A stretch of 64,000 nucleotides of DNA. Source: Salvelinus alpinus. Its lineage: Eukaryota > Chordata > Actinopteri > Salmoniformes > Salmonidae. A model generated the notes under the pieces. The model searched no databases. It saw only the letters and a list, made by a program, of their open reading frames with translations, and had not been told where the DNA came from. A program made the translations under genes and the position numbers. The first letter of the stretch is position 1; the number at the start of each line of letters is the position of its first letter. This document shows, piece after piece, positions 14,546 through 63,525 of the stretch. The stretch is taken from NCBI RefSeq assembly GCF_045679555.1, contig NC_092092.1, positions 13,943,190-14,007,189 on the forward strand, read 5' to 3'.

Positions 14546-14842
14546 CTGGTTATGAAAATAGCAAAAATATTTCTGACACGCCCCCATCGCACTAGCGCCA
14601 ATGCTTAGATTTACCATTGAGTTAAGTTTTATTATTAAAATAGATTCCATCGTCTCTGTTGAGGACAATGATGTGTCCATGTGAGCGTTACGTTGTCTCT
14701 TTAATCACGTTGGCTGAAATCAACAGACAGTCCTGTTCATACGGACTCTAGCTTTGGATGGTTTGAAGCAGCAATTGAAGTACCAGATTCATACAAATAT
14801 TTCATACGTTTTTTTCCCCTTCATATGTTCATCTCTCCAGTT
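14546..14842 (-). other. Probable ism1 3' UTR
   Basis: Non-repetitive sequence between the ism1 stop codon (14843-14845) and the 34/44 bp array. Its extent is inferred from position and a candidate polyadenylation signal only; no transcript evidence is available here. Confidence 0.4.
14628..14633 (-). promoter_or_regulatory. Candidate polyadenylation signal of ism1
   Basis: AATAAA on the minus strand, about 210 nt after the ism1 stop codon. It is the first canonical hexamer I see downstream. A 3' UTR this short would be plausible, but a more distal signal cannot be excluded. Confidence 0.35.
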
Positions 14843-51154
<36,312 letters not shown>

Positions 51155-51159
51155 CTTTT

Positions 51160-51300
51160 TCACCCGATCCGTCTTGGTTACCTGCGGTGTGACAGGGGGT
51201 CCGCCGCCAGCTCCTCCCGCTGCAGACGCTCCAAGCTCCGGACCCGCTGCGGGCGAGGAGCCGCAACACCACTTCGGATCCACTTCGAGGTTCGGAAGGG
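51160..51300 (-). promoter_or_regulatory. CpG-rich 5' UTR or proximal promoter of ism1
   Basis: The stretch just upstream of the start codon is much richer in G+C and CpG (CCCGATCCG, GTCCGCCGCC, CCCGCTGCGGGCGAGG) than anything else in the window. Such a cluster is typical around vertebrate transcription starts. The exact start site cannot be read from sequence. Confidence 0.4.
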
Positions 51301-52379
51301 GGGGGGGGGATAGGACGTAGAATAGAGTATTCAAGAAAAATAAAACCTGCCACAAGTTTGTTTGGGATCAGGTGGTTATGTTAGGTTGATTTTGTTTATT
51401 ATGAATTACATCAGACCAGCCTCGGTGGAGAGCGTTCTTCTAATGTGCCAAAAAAGTGAGTCCGGATTCGATGTGTAAAAACGGGATAACGTTAAACCAA
51501 AGTTAAAAGTCCATTCAGCAAGGTTTCCTGTGGAATCCCCTTGAACTATGCTCCTTCTATGCTGGCATGGATCTCCAAGGTTAATTATCCAAATGCTGCC
51601 AGGGCGACTGTTATAACACTACCCATGGGAAAAGTACAATTTCGGATGTTTTAGTCATGTAGGCTATTGCCTGTTGCACTCCAGATGGAGTCCTCTCCAC
51701 GATCAAGAAACGTGCAGCCCAGTTCCAGACCCGTGTTTCCCCCACTGCATTCTCCACTGTTTACACGAATACTTTGGCTCAACTTTAGAATCAAACCTTC
51801 TCGTTCCCTTCTCCCTCCCTCTCATCTGTGGTATGCCGCACTCCTTGGTGTTGATGGTTCGGACACAAATGATCCCTTATGCATTACATAGGCTATCCTC
51901 TATCCAAAAATTGTCATTTTGAATTTGCGCAGAGAATGAACTTGCTGGTGTGGCTACCTTTTCGTACACCAGCCAACCCCAAAAGATCCTTTCTAGTTTT
52001 AATAGTTCTCCTTTTCAACCACGACCATTAGTCGCGAATATAGGCCTGGTGGTGGTAATTCTGGGCTGAGTTCTGCGCAGCATAAAACCAGCAGCTATCC
52101 AATCCAATCCAAGCTCCAAGTGCGTCCCGTTCCTCACCGTGTCCAAATGGTGTAAACCACACGGCGGTCAGTCCACACTCCTATACTATGGGCATGCTAT
52201 ACAGGCTGTTTTCTGTCCCAGCGCGCAGTGTTTTTAATACGCCCCTCTGCTGGTTTGCTGTCAGCTCCCCCTCCCCCTTTCTCTCCCTTCAGCGCCCGTG
52301 ACGGGTCATGTCTAGAAGGATTATGTCAAGTTGACGTCGAACGTATATATATATATTGAATTTTTTTGGTGTATTTTAT
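51301..52379. other. Upstream flank of ism1
   Basis: Non-repetitive sequence upstream of the start codon. A pyrimidine-rich stretch with ATTCTCCACTG (about 51750) and a CT-rich block (52265-52300) are seen, but no coding exon. Confidence 0.4.
52231..52239 (-). promoter_or_regulatory. Possible distal TATA-like element
   Basis: Minus strand TATTAAAAA within GGGGCGTATTAAAAACACTG, about 1.1 kb before the start codon. It would need a long 5' UTR or an upstream non-coding exon. Weak, based on the motif alone. Confidence 0.15.
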
Positions 52380-52500
52380 CTAACCCGAACTATTTTCCTA
52401 ATGTTAACTTAATTATCCTAACCTGTTACGTTAATTATCTCAACCGTGTTACGTTCATTCTCTCAACCTACTGCATAAATTCTAACCTGCTACGAAAAGT
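52380..52500. repeat. Degenerate tandem repeat, about 22 bp
   Basis: Four to five diverged copies of TAACCTGTTACGTTAATTAT. I recall this as part of a dispersed salmonid repeat that continues to about 52550. Confidence 0.6.
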
Positions 52501-52509
52501 CACTTCTGA

Positions 52510-53520
52510 CATTAGCTTCATCCCTTCTAGTCAAAACCCTGTGACGCGGAGGGATGGTGGCAAGTCAAATCGTCACGGCTCTACATCACAATCAAGTCAC
52601 AGGCCACCTACTCTGTAGGTATTTGTACATGTGCCCGATGTTATTGCAGGAACCGTACATATGGACTTGAAACATGAATATATTTCAAATTAACATTATA
52701 CTTTCAAGCACTTTATTTGTTTAGTGCCCTCTTCAAAGGACCTGGTCACTGATCACCCAGTAGGATCTCCTTCAGTTCCCAATAGTACAGTTCCCTAAAA
52801 CAAATGGCAACTTTAAAGGGTGAATGCACTTCCTGATTTACCCTTGTTTTTCCATTAATGCTCATTAAGAAATGCTAGCGGCCATGACTGAAGACAAACA
52901 ACCATTGTCTTGGGGGTGTGGTTTGATGTGGGTGTGGTTTGATGTGGGTGTTTCGTGGGTGTGTCTTTGCCATTCAACAACAAAAAAACAAGGCCAGTAG
53001 TGAGTACAGCGATGTTAGCTAAGCTAGCTTTGCTATAGAGAGAACAAAGTTTTGAAGTTGAGGACTTCTCAAGATGGTCAGCTAATTCCGTTGTACGTGT
53101 AGGCTAAAGCTTACCGTATGCTTCCCAGCATATATTATGGCAACATTTTCTTGTTCGTTTTGGTCTTTGGCAGGGGGGTTTTCAGCTGTTTGTGCACACA
53201 AAACATTTTCTAGAGGTAAGTCAACATTTTTGTAGCTGAAGTCTACTCCCCTTCGTCGGTGATTGGTTAATAGTACTACTCCTAGTAGGACTGGGAACAT
53301 TAAGTGTTTGTTGTCATCGAACAAGAGACGACTAGTTTTCATGCAGAATTTTTCACTTGAGAAATACTGCACCAAACAGCTTATCTAGATTTAAAATTGC
53401 ACGACTAAAGACCTCCTTGGAAAAAACATCAACATTACAGAGGTCTTCAGTGATCTTGAAGAAGTGTTTCCTGCGATGTTGTTGCTAAGGTGGCTCAAGA
53501 GGGACAAACAACAGTCATAT
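52510..53520. other. Intergenic sequence, no gene recognised
   Basis: Contains a three-copy GTGGTTTGATGTGGGTGTG motif (52915-52960). No exon or transposon ends were found. Confidence 0.4.
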
Positions 53521-53539
53521 TGGGTAGAAGACCTAAGAC

Positions 53540-54055
53540 TCAAGAAGGCGCCTAAGACTCAAGAGGGCCACCATTGTTCCTGTTCCCAAGTAAGCAAAGG
53601 TAACTGAACTAAATGACTACCGCCCCATAGCACTCACTTCTGTCATCATGAAGTGCTTTGAGAGACTAGTCAAGGATCATATCACCTCTACCCTACCTGT
53701 CACCCTAGACCCACTACAATTTGCTTACCGCCCCAATAGGTTCACAGACGATGCAATCGCCATCACACTGCACACTGCCCTATCCCGTCTGGACAAGAGG
53801 AATACCTATGTAAGAATGCTGTTCATTGACTACAGCTCAGAATTCAACACCATAGTACCCTCCAAACTCATCATTAAGCTTGAGACCCTGGGTCTCGACC
53901 CTGCCCTGTGCAATTAGGTCCTGGACTTCCTGACGGGCCGCCCCCAGGTGGTGAGGGTAGGTAACAACATCTCCTCTTCGCTGATTCTCAACACTGGGGC
54001 CCCACAAGGGTGCGTTCTCAGCCCCCTCCTGTACTCCCTGTTCACCCACGACTGC
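53540..54055 (+). pseudogene. LINE reverse transcriptase fragment (non-LTR)
   Basis: Plus-strand remnants of an ORF2 RT domain: [58 protein letters not shown] (the FIDYSSAF-like motif), and after a stop at 53915-53917, [19 protein letters not shown]. The YADD-type catalytic block and everything beyond are missing, and several stops interrupt the frame. Typical of L2/CR1/Rex-like fish LINEs. Confidence 0.88.
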
Positions 54056-54540
54056 GTCGTGACCAACAAAATATGATTTGATTTTGATTATTGCTGCTTT
54101 TTCCTTGTTTTTTAAAGGGAAGATCTTAAGGGATCGAGCCTAGCCGAGTTCTGCTGGAACCCAACCTAAGAATGCGGACGCCTTAAATCCTGCGCTGACC
54201 TTGTGTTTAGCCAAACTGACAGCAGCGTTCACCCTAATGCTTAGACCTATCCAGTTCACATGGGCCTCGTGAGAGAGGGTTCGGTTTTCTTCTATTGAAT
54301 GTGACAGTAGGGGTGTCTCCTCTATCGGACCTTTGACAAAAGCCACCAATGACAAACGCCCTAACCACTGTCCCAATACGGGATATCTCTAGGGCATGTG
54401 CTTATTGGGCCAGAATAGCCCCAGTCCAGAGGAAGGCCTAACCCTTCCTCCCTAGGTATTTGTGTCGATCTGAAACAACTTCATAGGTGTAAGCAGTAGG
54501 ATGAATGCTCTTTGAAATAAATCACAACTCTGTTAAAAGT
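54056..54540. other. Intergenic sequence, no gene recognised
   Basis: Non-tandem sequence between the LINE fragment and an AACGTT-rich repeat. Nothing identified. Confidence 0.35.
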
Positions 54541-54544
54541 CAAA

Positions 54545-54955
54545 AATTATTTTATTGATCATAGTGATTCAGGAGTTCTCATGAAACATGTCCAGAACAT
54601 TAATATATGTTATATTCTGAGAACATGGCAACCGTGTCCTGTGTATGTTTGATGTGACTTTTGATGGAATATTCTCCTAACCCCACAGGAAACTGGACAC
54701 ATGAACGTTCCATTAAAAACACATCTAGAACATGAATATTGTATATTCTGAGAACGTTAGTAACCACGTTCTGGGTTCTGTTTGACATTAAGGCAACGTT
54801 CTTCTACCTCTAACGCCAAAACATGCTTAAAAAGGTTCTCAGAAGGTTTTTTGCACACATGGATAGAATGTTCTCCTAACTAACGGAAAACTGGACACAA
54901 GCATTAGGGGAACATTACGAAAATGATCTCTATCCCTAGAATTGTTAGCTGGGTG
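54545..54955. mobile_element. Dispersed AACGTT-rich element, diverged copy
   Basis: Contains ATATTCTGAGAACATGGC, GAACGTTCCATTAAAAAC, TTCTGAGAACGTTAGTAACC and ends ATTGTTAGCTGGGTGCCC, similar to the right end of the TIR element at 32509-34401. No coding capacity. Confidence 0.55.
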
Positions 54956-55061
54956 CCCTGTTTTGATTCTAAATGCCAATGGCCTACAGTTAGCTGTTGT
55001 TAGCAAGGTAGCTAGCTAATGTGACTTATGCACATCTTCCTCTGACATGCTACATCACAAT

Positions 55062-55139
55062 TACACATCAGTGGAGGCTGCTGAGAGGAGGACGGCTCAT
55101 AATAATGGCTGGAATGGAGTCAATGGAATGGTATCTATC
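55062..55139. mobile_element. Dispersed salmonid element, left end
   Basis: ACACATCAGTGGAGGCTGCT, GAGAGGAGGACGGCTCATAA and TAATGGCTGGAATGG are the start of an abundant salmonid repeat as I recall it; that repeat later has a CATGGAAACCATGTG-like stretch, which would be where the 11 bp array begins. The right half is absent. Confidence 0.6.
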
Positions 55140-57815
55140 ATGTGTCTCCATGTGGTTTCCATGTGGTCTCCAAGTAGTTTCCATGTGGTCTCCATGTGGT
55201 CTCCATGTGTTCTCCATGTGGTCTCCATGTGTTCTCCATGTGTTCTCCATGTGGTCTCCATGTGGTCTCCATGTGTTCTCCATGTGGTCTCCATGTGTTC
55301 TCCATGTGTTTTCCATGTGGTCTCCATGTGGTCTCCATGTGGTTTCCATGTGGTTTCCATGTGGTCTCCATGTGGTCTCCATGTGGTCTCCATGTGGTCT
55401 CCATGTGTTCTCCATGTGTTCTCCATGTGGTCTCCATGTGGTTTCCCTGTGGTCTCCATGTAGTTTACATGTGGTCTCCATGTGGTCTCCATGTGGTCTC
55501 CATGTGGTCTCCATGTGTTCTCCATGTGGTCTCCATGTAGTTTCCATGTGGTCTCCATGTAGTTTCCATGTGGTCTCCATGTGGTCTCCATGTGGTCTCC
55601 ATGTGTTCTCCATGTGGTCTCCATGTAGTTTCCATGTGTTCTCCATGTGTTCTCCATGTGTTCTCCATGTGTTCTCCATGTGGTCTCCATGTGGTCTCCA
55701 TGTAGTTTCCATGTGGTCTCCATGTGGTCTCCATGTGGTTTCCCTGTGGTCTCCATGTAGTTTCCATGTGGTTCCATGTGGTCTCCAGGTGTTCTCCAGG
55801 TGTTCTCCATGTGGTCTCCATGTGGTCTCCATGTGGTCTCCATGTTGTCTCCATGTTGTCTCCAAGTGTTCTCCATGTGGTCTCCATGTGGTCTCCATGT
55901 GGTCTCCATGTAGTTTCCATGTGGTCTCCATGTAGTTTCCATGTGGTCTCCATGTGGTCTCCATGTGGTCTCCATGTCGTCTCCATGTGGTCTCCATGTA
56001 GTTTCCATGTGGTCTCCATGTAGTTTCCATGTGTTCTCCATGTGTTCTCCATGTAGTTTCCATGTGGTCTCCATGTGGTCTCCATGTGGTCTCCATGTGG
56101 TCTCCATGTGGTCTCCATGTGTTCTCCATGTGGTCTCCATGTGGTTTCCATGTGGTCTCCATGTAGTTTCCATGTGGTCTCCATGTGGTCTCCATGTGTT
56201 CTCCATGTGGTCTCCATGTAGTTTCCATGTGTTCTCCATGTGGTCTCAATGTGGTCTCCATGTGTTCTCCATGTGGTCTCCATGTGTTCTCCATGTGTTC
56301 TCCATGTGTTCTCCATGTGGTTTCCATGTGGTCTCCATGTGGTTTCCCTGTGGTCTCCATGTAGTTTCCATGTGGTTCCATGTGGTCTCCATGTGGTCTC
56401 CAGGTGTTCTCCATGTGGTCTCCATGTGGTCTCCATGTGGTCTCCATGTGGTCTCCATGTGGTCTCCATGTGTTCTCCATGTGGTCTCCATGTGGTCTCC
56501 ATGTGGTCTCCATGTGGTCTCCATGTGTTCTCCATAGTTTCCATGTGGTCTCCATGTGGTCTCCATGTGGTCTCCATGTGGTCTCCATGTGGTTCTCCAT
56601 GTGGTTCTCCATGTGGTTTCCATGTGGTTTCCATGTGGTCTCCATGTGGTCTCCATGTGGTCTCAATGTCTTCTCCATGTGGTCTCCATGTGTTCTCCAT
56701 GTGGTCTCCATGTGTTCTCCATGTGTTCTCCATGTGGTCTCCATGTGGTCTCCATGTGGTTTCCATGTGTTCTCCATGTGGTCTCCATGTGTTCTCCATG
56801 TGGTCTCCATGTGGTCTCCATGTGGTCTCCATGTGGTCTCCAGGTGTTCTCCATGTGTTCTCCATGTGTTCTCCATGTGGTCTCCATGTGTTCTCCATGT
56901 GTTCTCCATGTGGTCTCCATGTGGTCTCCATGTGGTCTCCATGTGGTCTCCATGTGGTTTCCATGTGGTCTCCATGTGGTCTCCATGTGGTCTCCATGTG
57001 GTCTCCATGTAGTTTCCATGTGGTCTCCATGTAGTTTCCATGTGTTCTCCATGTGTTCTCCATGTAGTTTCCATGTGGTCTCCATGTGGTCTCCATGTGT
57101 TCTCCATGTGTTCTCCATGTCTTCTCCATGTGGTTTCCATGTGGTCTCCATGTGTTCTCCATGTGGTCTCCATGTGTTCGCCATGTGTTCTCCATGTGGT
57201 CTCCATGTGTTCTCCATGTGGTCTCCATGTGTTCTCCATGTGTTCTCCATGTGGTCTCCATGTCTTCTCCATGTGGTTTCCATGTGGTCTCCATGTGTTC
57301 TCCATGTGGTCTCCATGTGTTCTCCATGTGTTCTCCATGTCTTCTCCATGTGGTTTCCATGTGGTCTCCATGTGTTCTCCATGTGGTCTCCAGGTGGTCT
57401 CCATGTGGTCTCCATATGTTCTCCATGTGGTCTCCATGTGGTCTCCATGTGGTCTCCATGTGGTCTCCATGTGGTCTCCATGTGGTATCCATGTGGTCTC
57501 CATGTGGTCTCCATAAGGTCTCCATGTGTTCTCCATGTGTTCTCCATGTGTTCTCCATGTGTTCTCCATGTGTTCTCCATGTGGTCTCCATGTGTTCTCC
57601 ATGTGGTCTCCATGTGGTCTCCATGTGGTCTCCATGTGGTCTCCATGTGGTCTCCATGTGTTCTCCATGTGTTCTCCATGTGGTCTCCATGTGGTTTCCA
57701 TGTGTTCTCCATGTGGTCTCCATGTAGTTTCCATGTGGTCTCCATGTGTTCTCCATGTGTTCTCCATGTGGTCTCCATGTGGTCTCCATGTGTTCTCCAT
57801 GTGGTCTCCATGTGG
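55140..57815. repeat. Minisatellite, 11 bp unit, about 240 copies
   Basis: Units CATGTGGTCTC, CATGTGTTCTC, CATGTGGTTTC and CATGTAGTTTC mixed along 2.7 kb, with a few 10 or 12 bp units that shift the phase. Because 11 is not a multiple of 3, all frames stay open on both strands (up to 910 codons), a pure repeat effect. Confidence 0.97.
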
Positions 57816-60236
57816 TCAGTGGGGTGGACCACTACATGTTGTCTGGACAGTGGGGGTGGACCACTACATGTTGTCTGGACAGTGGGGGTGGACCACTACA
57901 TGTTGTCTGGACAGTGGGGGTGGACCACTACATGTTGTCAGGACAGTGGGGTGGACCACTACATGTTGTCTGGACAGTGGGGGTGGACCACTACATGTTG
58001 TCTGGACAGTGGGGGTGGACCACTACATGTTGTCTGGACAGTGGGGGTGGACCACTACATGTTGTCTGGACAGTGGGGGTGGACCACTACATGTTGTCTG
58101 GACAGTGGGGGTGGACCACTACATGTTGTCTGGACAGTGGGGTGGACCACTACATGTTGTCTGGACAGTGGGGGTGGACCACTACATGTTGTCTGGACAG
58201 TGGGGTGGACCACTACATGTTGTCTGGACAGTGGGGTGGACCACTACATGTTGTCTGGACAGTGGGGGTGGACCACTACATGTTGTCTGGACAGTGGGGG
58301 TGGACCACTACATGTTGTCTGGACAGTGGGGGTGGACCACTACATGTTGTCTGGACAGTGGGGGTGGACCACTACATGTTGTCTGGACAGTGGGGGTGGA
58401 CCACTACATGTTGTCTGGACAGTGGGGGTGGACCACTACATGTTGTCTGGACAGTGGGGGTGGACCACTACATGTTGTCTGGACAGTGGGGGTGGACCAC
58501 TACATGTTGTCTGGACAGTGGGGTGGACCACTACATGTTGTCTGGACAGTGGGGGTGGACCACTACATGTTGTCTGGACAGTGGGGGTGGACCACTACAT
58601 GTTGTCTGGACAGTGGGGGTGGACCACTACATGTTGTCTGGACAGTGGGGGTGGACCACTACATGTTGTCTAGACAGTTGGGGTGGACCACTACATGTTG
58701 TCTGGACAGTGGGGGTGGACCACTACATGTTGTCTGGACAGTGGGGGTGGACCACTACATGTTGTCTGGACAGTGGGGGTGGACCACTACATGTTGTCTG
58801 GACAGTGGGGGTGGACCACTACATGTTGTCTGGACAGTGGGGGTGGACCACTACATGTTGTCTGGACAGTGGGGGTGGACCACTACATGTTGTCTGGACA
58901 GTGGGGGTGGACCACTACATGTTGTCTGGACAGTGGGGGTGGACCACTACATGTTGTCTGGACAGTGGGGGTGGACCACTACATGTTGTCTGGACAGTGG
59001 GGGTGGACCACTACATGTTGTCTGGACAGTGGGGGTGGACCACTACATGTTGTCTGGACAGTGGGGGTGGACCACTACATGTTGTCTGGACAGTGGGGGT
59101 GGACCACTACATGTTGTCTCTGGACAGTGGGGGTGGACCACTACATGTTGTCTGGACAGTGGGGGTGGACCACTACATGTTGTCTGGACAGTGGGGGTGG
59201 ACCACTACATGTTGTCTGGACAGTGGGGGTGGACCACTACATGTTGTCTGGACAGTGGGGGTGGACCACTACATGTTGTCTGGACAGTGGGGGTGGACCA
59301 CTACATGTTGTCTGGACAGTGGGGGTGGACCACTACATGTTGTCTGGACAGTGGGGGTGGACCACTACATGTTGTCTGGACAGTGGGGGTGGACCACTAC
59401 ATGTTGTCTCTGGACAGTTGGGGGTGGACCACTACATGTTGTCTAGACAGTTGGGGTGGACCACTACATGTTGTCTGGACAGTGGGGGTGGACCACTACA
59501 TGTTGTCTCTGGACAGTGGGGGTGGACCACTACATGTTGTCTGGACAGTGGGGGTGGACCACTACATGTTGTCTCTGGACAGTGGGGGTGGACCACTACA
59601 TGTTGTCTAGACAGTTGGGGTGGACCACTACATGTTGTTTGGACAGTGGGGGTGGACCACTACATGTTGTCTGGACAGTGGGGGTGGACCACTACATGTT
59701 GTCTGGACAGTGGGGGTGGACCACTACATGTTGTCTGGACAGTGGGGGTGGACCACTACATGTTGTCTGGACAGTGGGGGTGGACCACTACATGTTGTCT
59801 AGACAGTGGGGGTGGACCACTACATGTTGTCTAGACAGTGGGGGTGGACCACTACATGTTGTCTCTGGACAGTTGGGGTGGACCACTACATGTTGTCTGG
59901 ACAGTGGGGGTGGACCACTACATGTTGTCTGGACAGTGGGGGTGGACCACTACATGTTGTCTGGACAGTGGGGGTGGACCACTACATGTTGTCTGGACAG
60001 TGGGGGTGGACCACTACATGTTGTCTGGACAGTGGGGGTGGACCACTACATGTTGTCTGGACAGTGGGGGTGGACCACTACATGTTGTCTGGACAGTGGG
60101 GGTGGACCACTACATGTTGTCTAGACAGTGGGGGTGGACCACTACATGTTGTCTAGACAGTGGGGGTGGACCACTACATGTTGTCTGGACAGTGGGGGTG
60201 GACCACTACATGTTGTCTGGACAGTGGGGGTGGACC
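57816..60236. repeat. Minisatellite, 32 bp unit, about 76 copies
   Basis: Units GTGGACCACTACATGTTGTC then TGGACAGTGGGG. Some have one G fewer (31 bp), an extra CT (CTCTGGACAG), TAGACAG or TTGGGG; these variants cluster near 59100-59900. It directly abuts the 11 bp array. Continuous frames are artefacts. Confidence 0.97.
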
Positions 60237-60403
60237 AGGCATGTTAGTGAAACATACCCAACCCTCCAGTAAGTCATGATAAACTCACTTTTCAAAACTC
60301 AGTTTTGGATGAGACTGACCTTTATGACACAAATTATCCTACTTTCACTTTGTAGTCAATTTTGACAAAAAAAAGGAATGTTTCAGACTCATATAGATGC
60401 CAC

Positions 60404-60595
60404 ATTGTCACGCCCTGACCTCAGATAGCTGTTTTATTTCTCTATTTGGTTAGGTCAAGGTGTGATTTGGGGTGGGCATTCTATGCTGTCTATTTCTTTG
60501 TTTTTGGCCGAGTATGGTTCCCAATCAGAGGCAGCTGTCTATCTTCGTCTCTGATTGGGGATCATACTTAGGCAGCCCTTTTTCCCACCTTCAGT
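60404..60595 (+). mobile_element. Dispersed element beginning TTGTCACGCCCTGACC, 5' part
   Basis: TTGTCACGCCCTGACCTCAG, GTTAGGTCAAGGTGTGATTT, GGTTCCCAATCAGAGGCAGC and CTCTGATTGGGGATCATACT are the start of a frequent salmonid non-autonomous repeat as I recall it. It is interrupted at about 60595 by a Tc1-like fragment and does not resume. Confidence 0.6.
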
Positions 60596-60596
60596 T

Positions 60597-60889
60597 GTGG
60601 GATCTTGTCTTTGCACATTTGTGGCCTGCTGGAGGTCATTTTGCAGGGCTCTGGCAGTGCACCTCCTTGCACAAAGGCGGAGGTAGCGGTCCTGCTGCTG
60701 GGTTGTTGCCCTCCTACGGCCTCCTCCACGTCTCCTGATGTACTGGCCTGTCTCCTGGTAGCGCCTCCATGCTCTGGACACTACGCTGACAGACACAGCA
60801 AACCTTTTTGCCACAGCTCGCATTGATGTGCCATCCTGGATGAACTGCACTACCTGAGCCACTTGTGTGGGTTGTAGACTCCGTCTCAT
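60597..60889 (-). pseudogene. Tc1-like transposase, N-terminal part
   Basis: From ATG 60889-60887: [60 protein letters not shown]: two helix-turn-helix units joined by a GRRR-like basic motif. The frame runs out of the element near 60597 without any DDE motif. Confidence 0.85.
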
Positions 60890-61186
60890 GCTACCACTAG
60901 AGTGAGAGCACCGCCAGCATTCAAAAGTGACCAAAACATCAGCCAGGAAGCATAGGAACTGAGAAGTGGTCTGTGGTCACCACCTGCAGAATCACTCCTT
61001 TTTTGGGGGTGTCTTGCTATTTGCCTATAATTTCCACCTTTTGTCTATTCCATTTGCACAACAGCATGTGAAATTTATTGTCAATCAGTGTTGCTTCCTA
61101 AGTGGACAGTTTGATTTCATAGAAGTGTGATTGACTTGGAGTTACATTGTGTTGTTTAAGTGTTCCCTTTATTTTTTTGAGCAGTG
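60597..61186 (-). mobile_element. Tc1-like element, 5' half, minus strand
   Basis: The minus strand begins at terminal repeat CACTGCTCAAAAAAATAAAG (61186 downwards, next to TA), continues GGGAACACTTAAACAACACA and an untranslated lead, then the transposase start at 60889. The catalytic domain and right end are missing. Confidence 0.85.
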
Positions 61187-61188
61187 TA

Positions 61189-61785
61189 TATATATAGAGA
61201 GAGAGTGTTAGAGAAAGGGAAACAACGAGATAGAGAGAGAGAATCTGCGGCCTTGGACACACAGAGCACTGACAGGCGTCTGGACATCAAAGGTCTAGCA
61301 GAAGATCCCCCTTCAGAATAGCAGCCAGCCACATGCCATTCCAAGAAGTACAGCCTGCGCAGAGCTGAGGTTCAACAGAACTGCTAAATACAGGCAGACA
61401 GGCAAGCAGAGAGGGAGACAGGCATACAGGGAGGGAGACAGACAGACAGACAGGCACAGGACAAGCAAGGAGGGAGGGGGGAGACAGGCAGAGCTGCTGA
61501 TTGGCCTCAACAGGCAGGTCCCGACCCATTAGAGTCTGGCTAGACAGATGTTTCTGAGAGGTTGTGTTCCAAATTACACCCTTTCCCCTATGTAGTGCAC
61601 GTTTTTGACCAGGGCCTGTAGGTGCACACTATGTAGGGATCAGGGTGGCATTTGGGACACATCCAGGCAGAGCATTGCAGACCATACTGGCCTCTCGCCA
61701 TTTCTGTTCATATTGAGCACCTTTTAAGAGATTGCTGGTGGTTTGGGGCTGGGGATATGGGGAGACTGGACATCTGTTTTCCAGA
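61189..61785. other. Intergenic sequence with short repeats
   Basis: Contains a GA-rich run (61190-61240), an ACAGGCAGACAGG-type region (61390-61485) and a short dispersed motif GTGGCATTTGGGACACATCC (61645). No gene recognised. Confidence 0.45.
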
Positions 61786-61789
61786 CCTG

Positions 61790-63518
61790 ACAGCTCGACT
61801 TAGAGGAGGCCCAGCTACCTTGACTTGGAGGGGGCCCAGCTAGCTAACTGACTTGGAGGAGGCCCGGCTAGCCCACTGACTTGGAGGAGGCCCGGCTAGC
61901 CCACTGACTTGGAGGGGGTCCAGCTAGCTAACTGACTTGGAGGAGGCACGGCTAGCCCACTGACTTGGAGGGGGCCCAGCTAGCTAACTGACTTGGAGGA
62001 GGCACGGCTAGCCCACTGACTTGGAGGGGGCCCAGCTAGCTAACTGACTTGGAGGGGGCCCAGCTAGCTAACTGACTTGGAGGAGGCCCAGCTAGCTTGA
62101 CTTGGAGGGGGCCCAGCTAGCTAACTGACTTGGAGGGGGCCCGGCTAGCTAACTGACTTGGAGGGGGCCCGGCTAGCCCACTGACTTGGAGGGGGCACGG
62201 CTAGCCCACTGACTTGGAGGGGGCCCAGCTAGCCCACTGACTTGGAGGAGGCACGGCTAGCTAACTGACTTGGAGGGGGCCCGGCTAGCTAACTGACTTG
62301 GAGGGGGCCCGGCTAGCTAACTGACTTGGAGGAGGCCCAGCTAGCTAACTGACTTGGAGGGGGCCCGGGTAGCTAACTAACTTGGAGGAGGCCCAGCTAG
62401 CTAACTGACTTGGAGGGGGCCCGGGTAGCTAACTGACTTGGAGGAGACCCAGCTAGCTAACTGACTTGGAGGGGGCCGGCTAGCTAACTGACTTGGAGGG
62501 GGCCCAGCTAGCTAACTGACTTGGAGGGGGCCCGGCTAGCTAACTGACTTGGAGGGGGCCGGCTAGCTAACTGACTTGGAGGGGGCCCGGCTAGCTAACT
62601 GACTTGGAGGGGGCCCGGCTAGCTAACTGACTTGGAGGGGGCCCGGGTAGCTAACTGACTTGGAGGAGGCCCAGCTAGCTAACTGACTTGGAGGGGGCCC
62701 GGCTAGCTAACTGACTTGGAGGGGGCCCGGGTAGCTAACTGACTTGGAGGGGGCCCGGGTAGCTAACTGACTTGGAGGGGGCCCGGGTAGCTAACTGACT
62801 TGGAGGGGGCCCGGGTAGCTAACTGACTTGGAGGGGGCCCGGGTAGCTAACTGACTTGGAGGGGGCCCGGGTAGCTAACTGACTTGGAGGGGGCCCGGGT
62901 AGCTAACTGACTTGGAGGAGGCCCGGCTAGCTAACTGACTTGGAGGGGTCCGGCTAGCTAACTGACTTGGAGGGGGCCCGGGTAGCTAACTGACTTGGAG
63001 GGGGCCCGGGTAGCTAACTGACTTGGAGGGGGCCCGGGTAGCTAACTGACTTGGAGGGGGCCCGGGTAGCTAACTGACTTGGAGGGGGCCCGGCTAGCTA
63101 ACTGACTTGGAGGGGGCCCGGGTAGCTAACTGACTTGGAGGGGGCCCGGCTAGCTAACTGACTTGGAGGGGGCCCGGCTAGCTAACTGACTTGGAGGAGA
63201 CCCAGCTAGCTAACTGACTTGGAGGGGGCCCGGGTAGCTAACTGACTTGGAGGGGGCCCGGCTAGCTAACTGACTTGGAGGGGGCCCGGCTAGCTAACTG
63301 ACTTGGAGGAGACCCAGCTAGCTAACTGACTTGGAGGGGGCCCGGGTAGCTAACTGACTTGGAGGGGGCCCGGGTAGCTAACTGACTTGGAGGAGACCCA
63401 GCTAGCTAACTGACTTGGAGGGGGCCCGGCTAGCTAACTGACTTGGAGGGGGCCCGGATAGCTAACTGACTTGGAGGAGGCCCAGCTAGCTAACTGACTT
63501 GGAGGGGGTCCAGCTAGC
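61790..63518. repeat. Minisatellite, 28 bp unit, about 61 copies
   Basis: Units CTGACTTGGAGGGGGCCCGG then CTAGCTAA, with GAGGAGGC, CCAG, GGGTAGC and TAGCCCA variants. The TAGCCCA form is confined to the first third, the GGGTAGC form dominates 62700-63080. It contains the palindromes GGGCCC and GCTAGC. Confidence 0.96.
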
Positions 63519-63525
63519 TTCCTCG

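Noticed and set aside
55068..57800. Minus-strand open frame of 910 codons (METTWRPHGD-type repeat)
   Set aside because: An 11 bp unit without stops in any phase opens all frames on both strands. There is no start context, domain or conservation argument.
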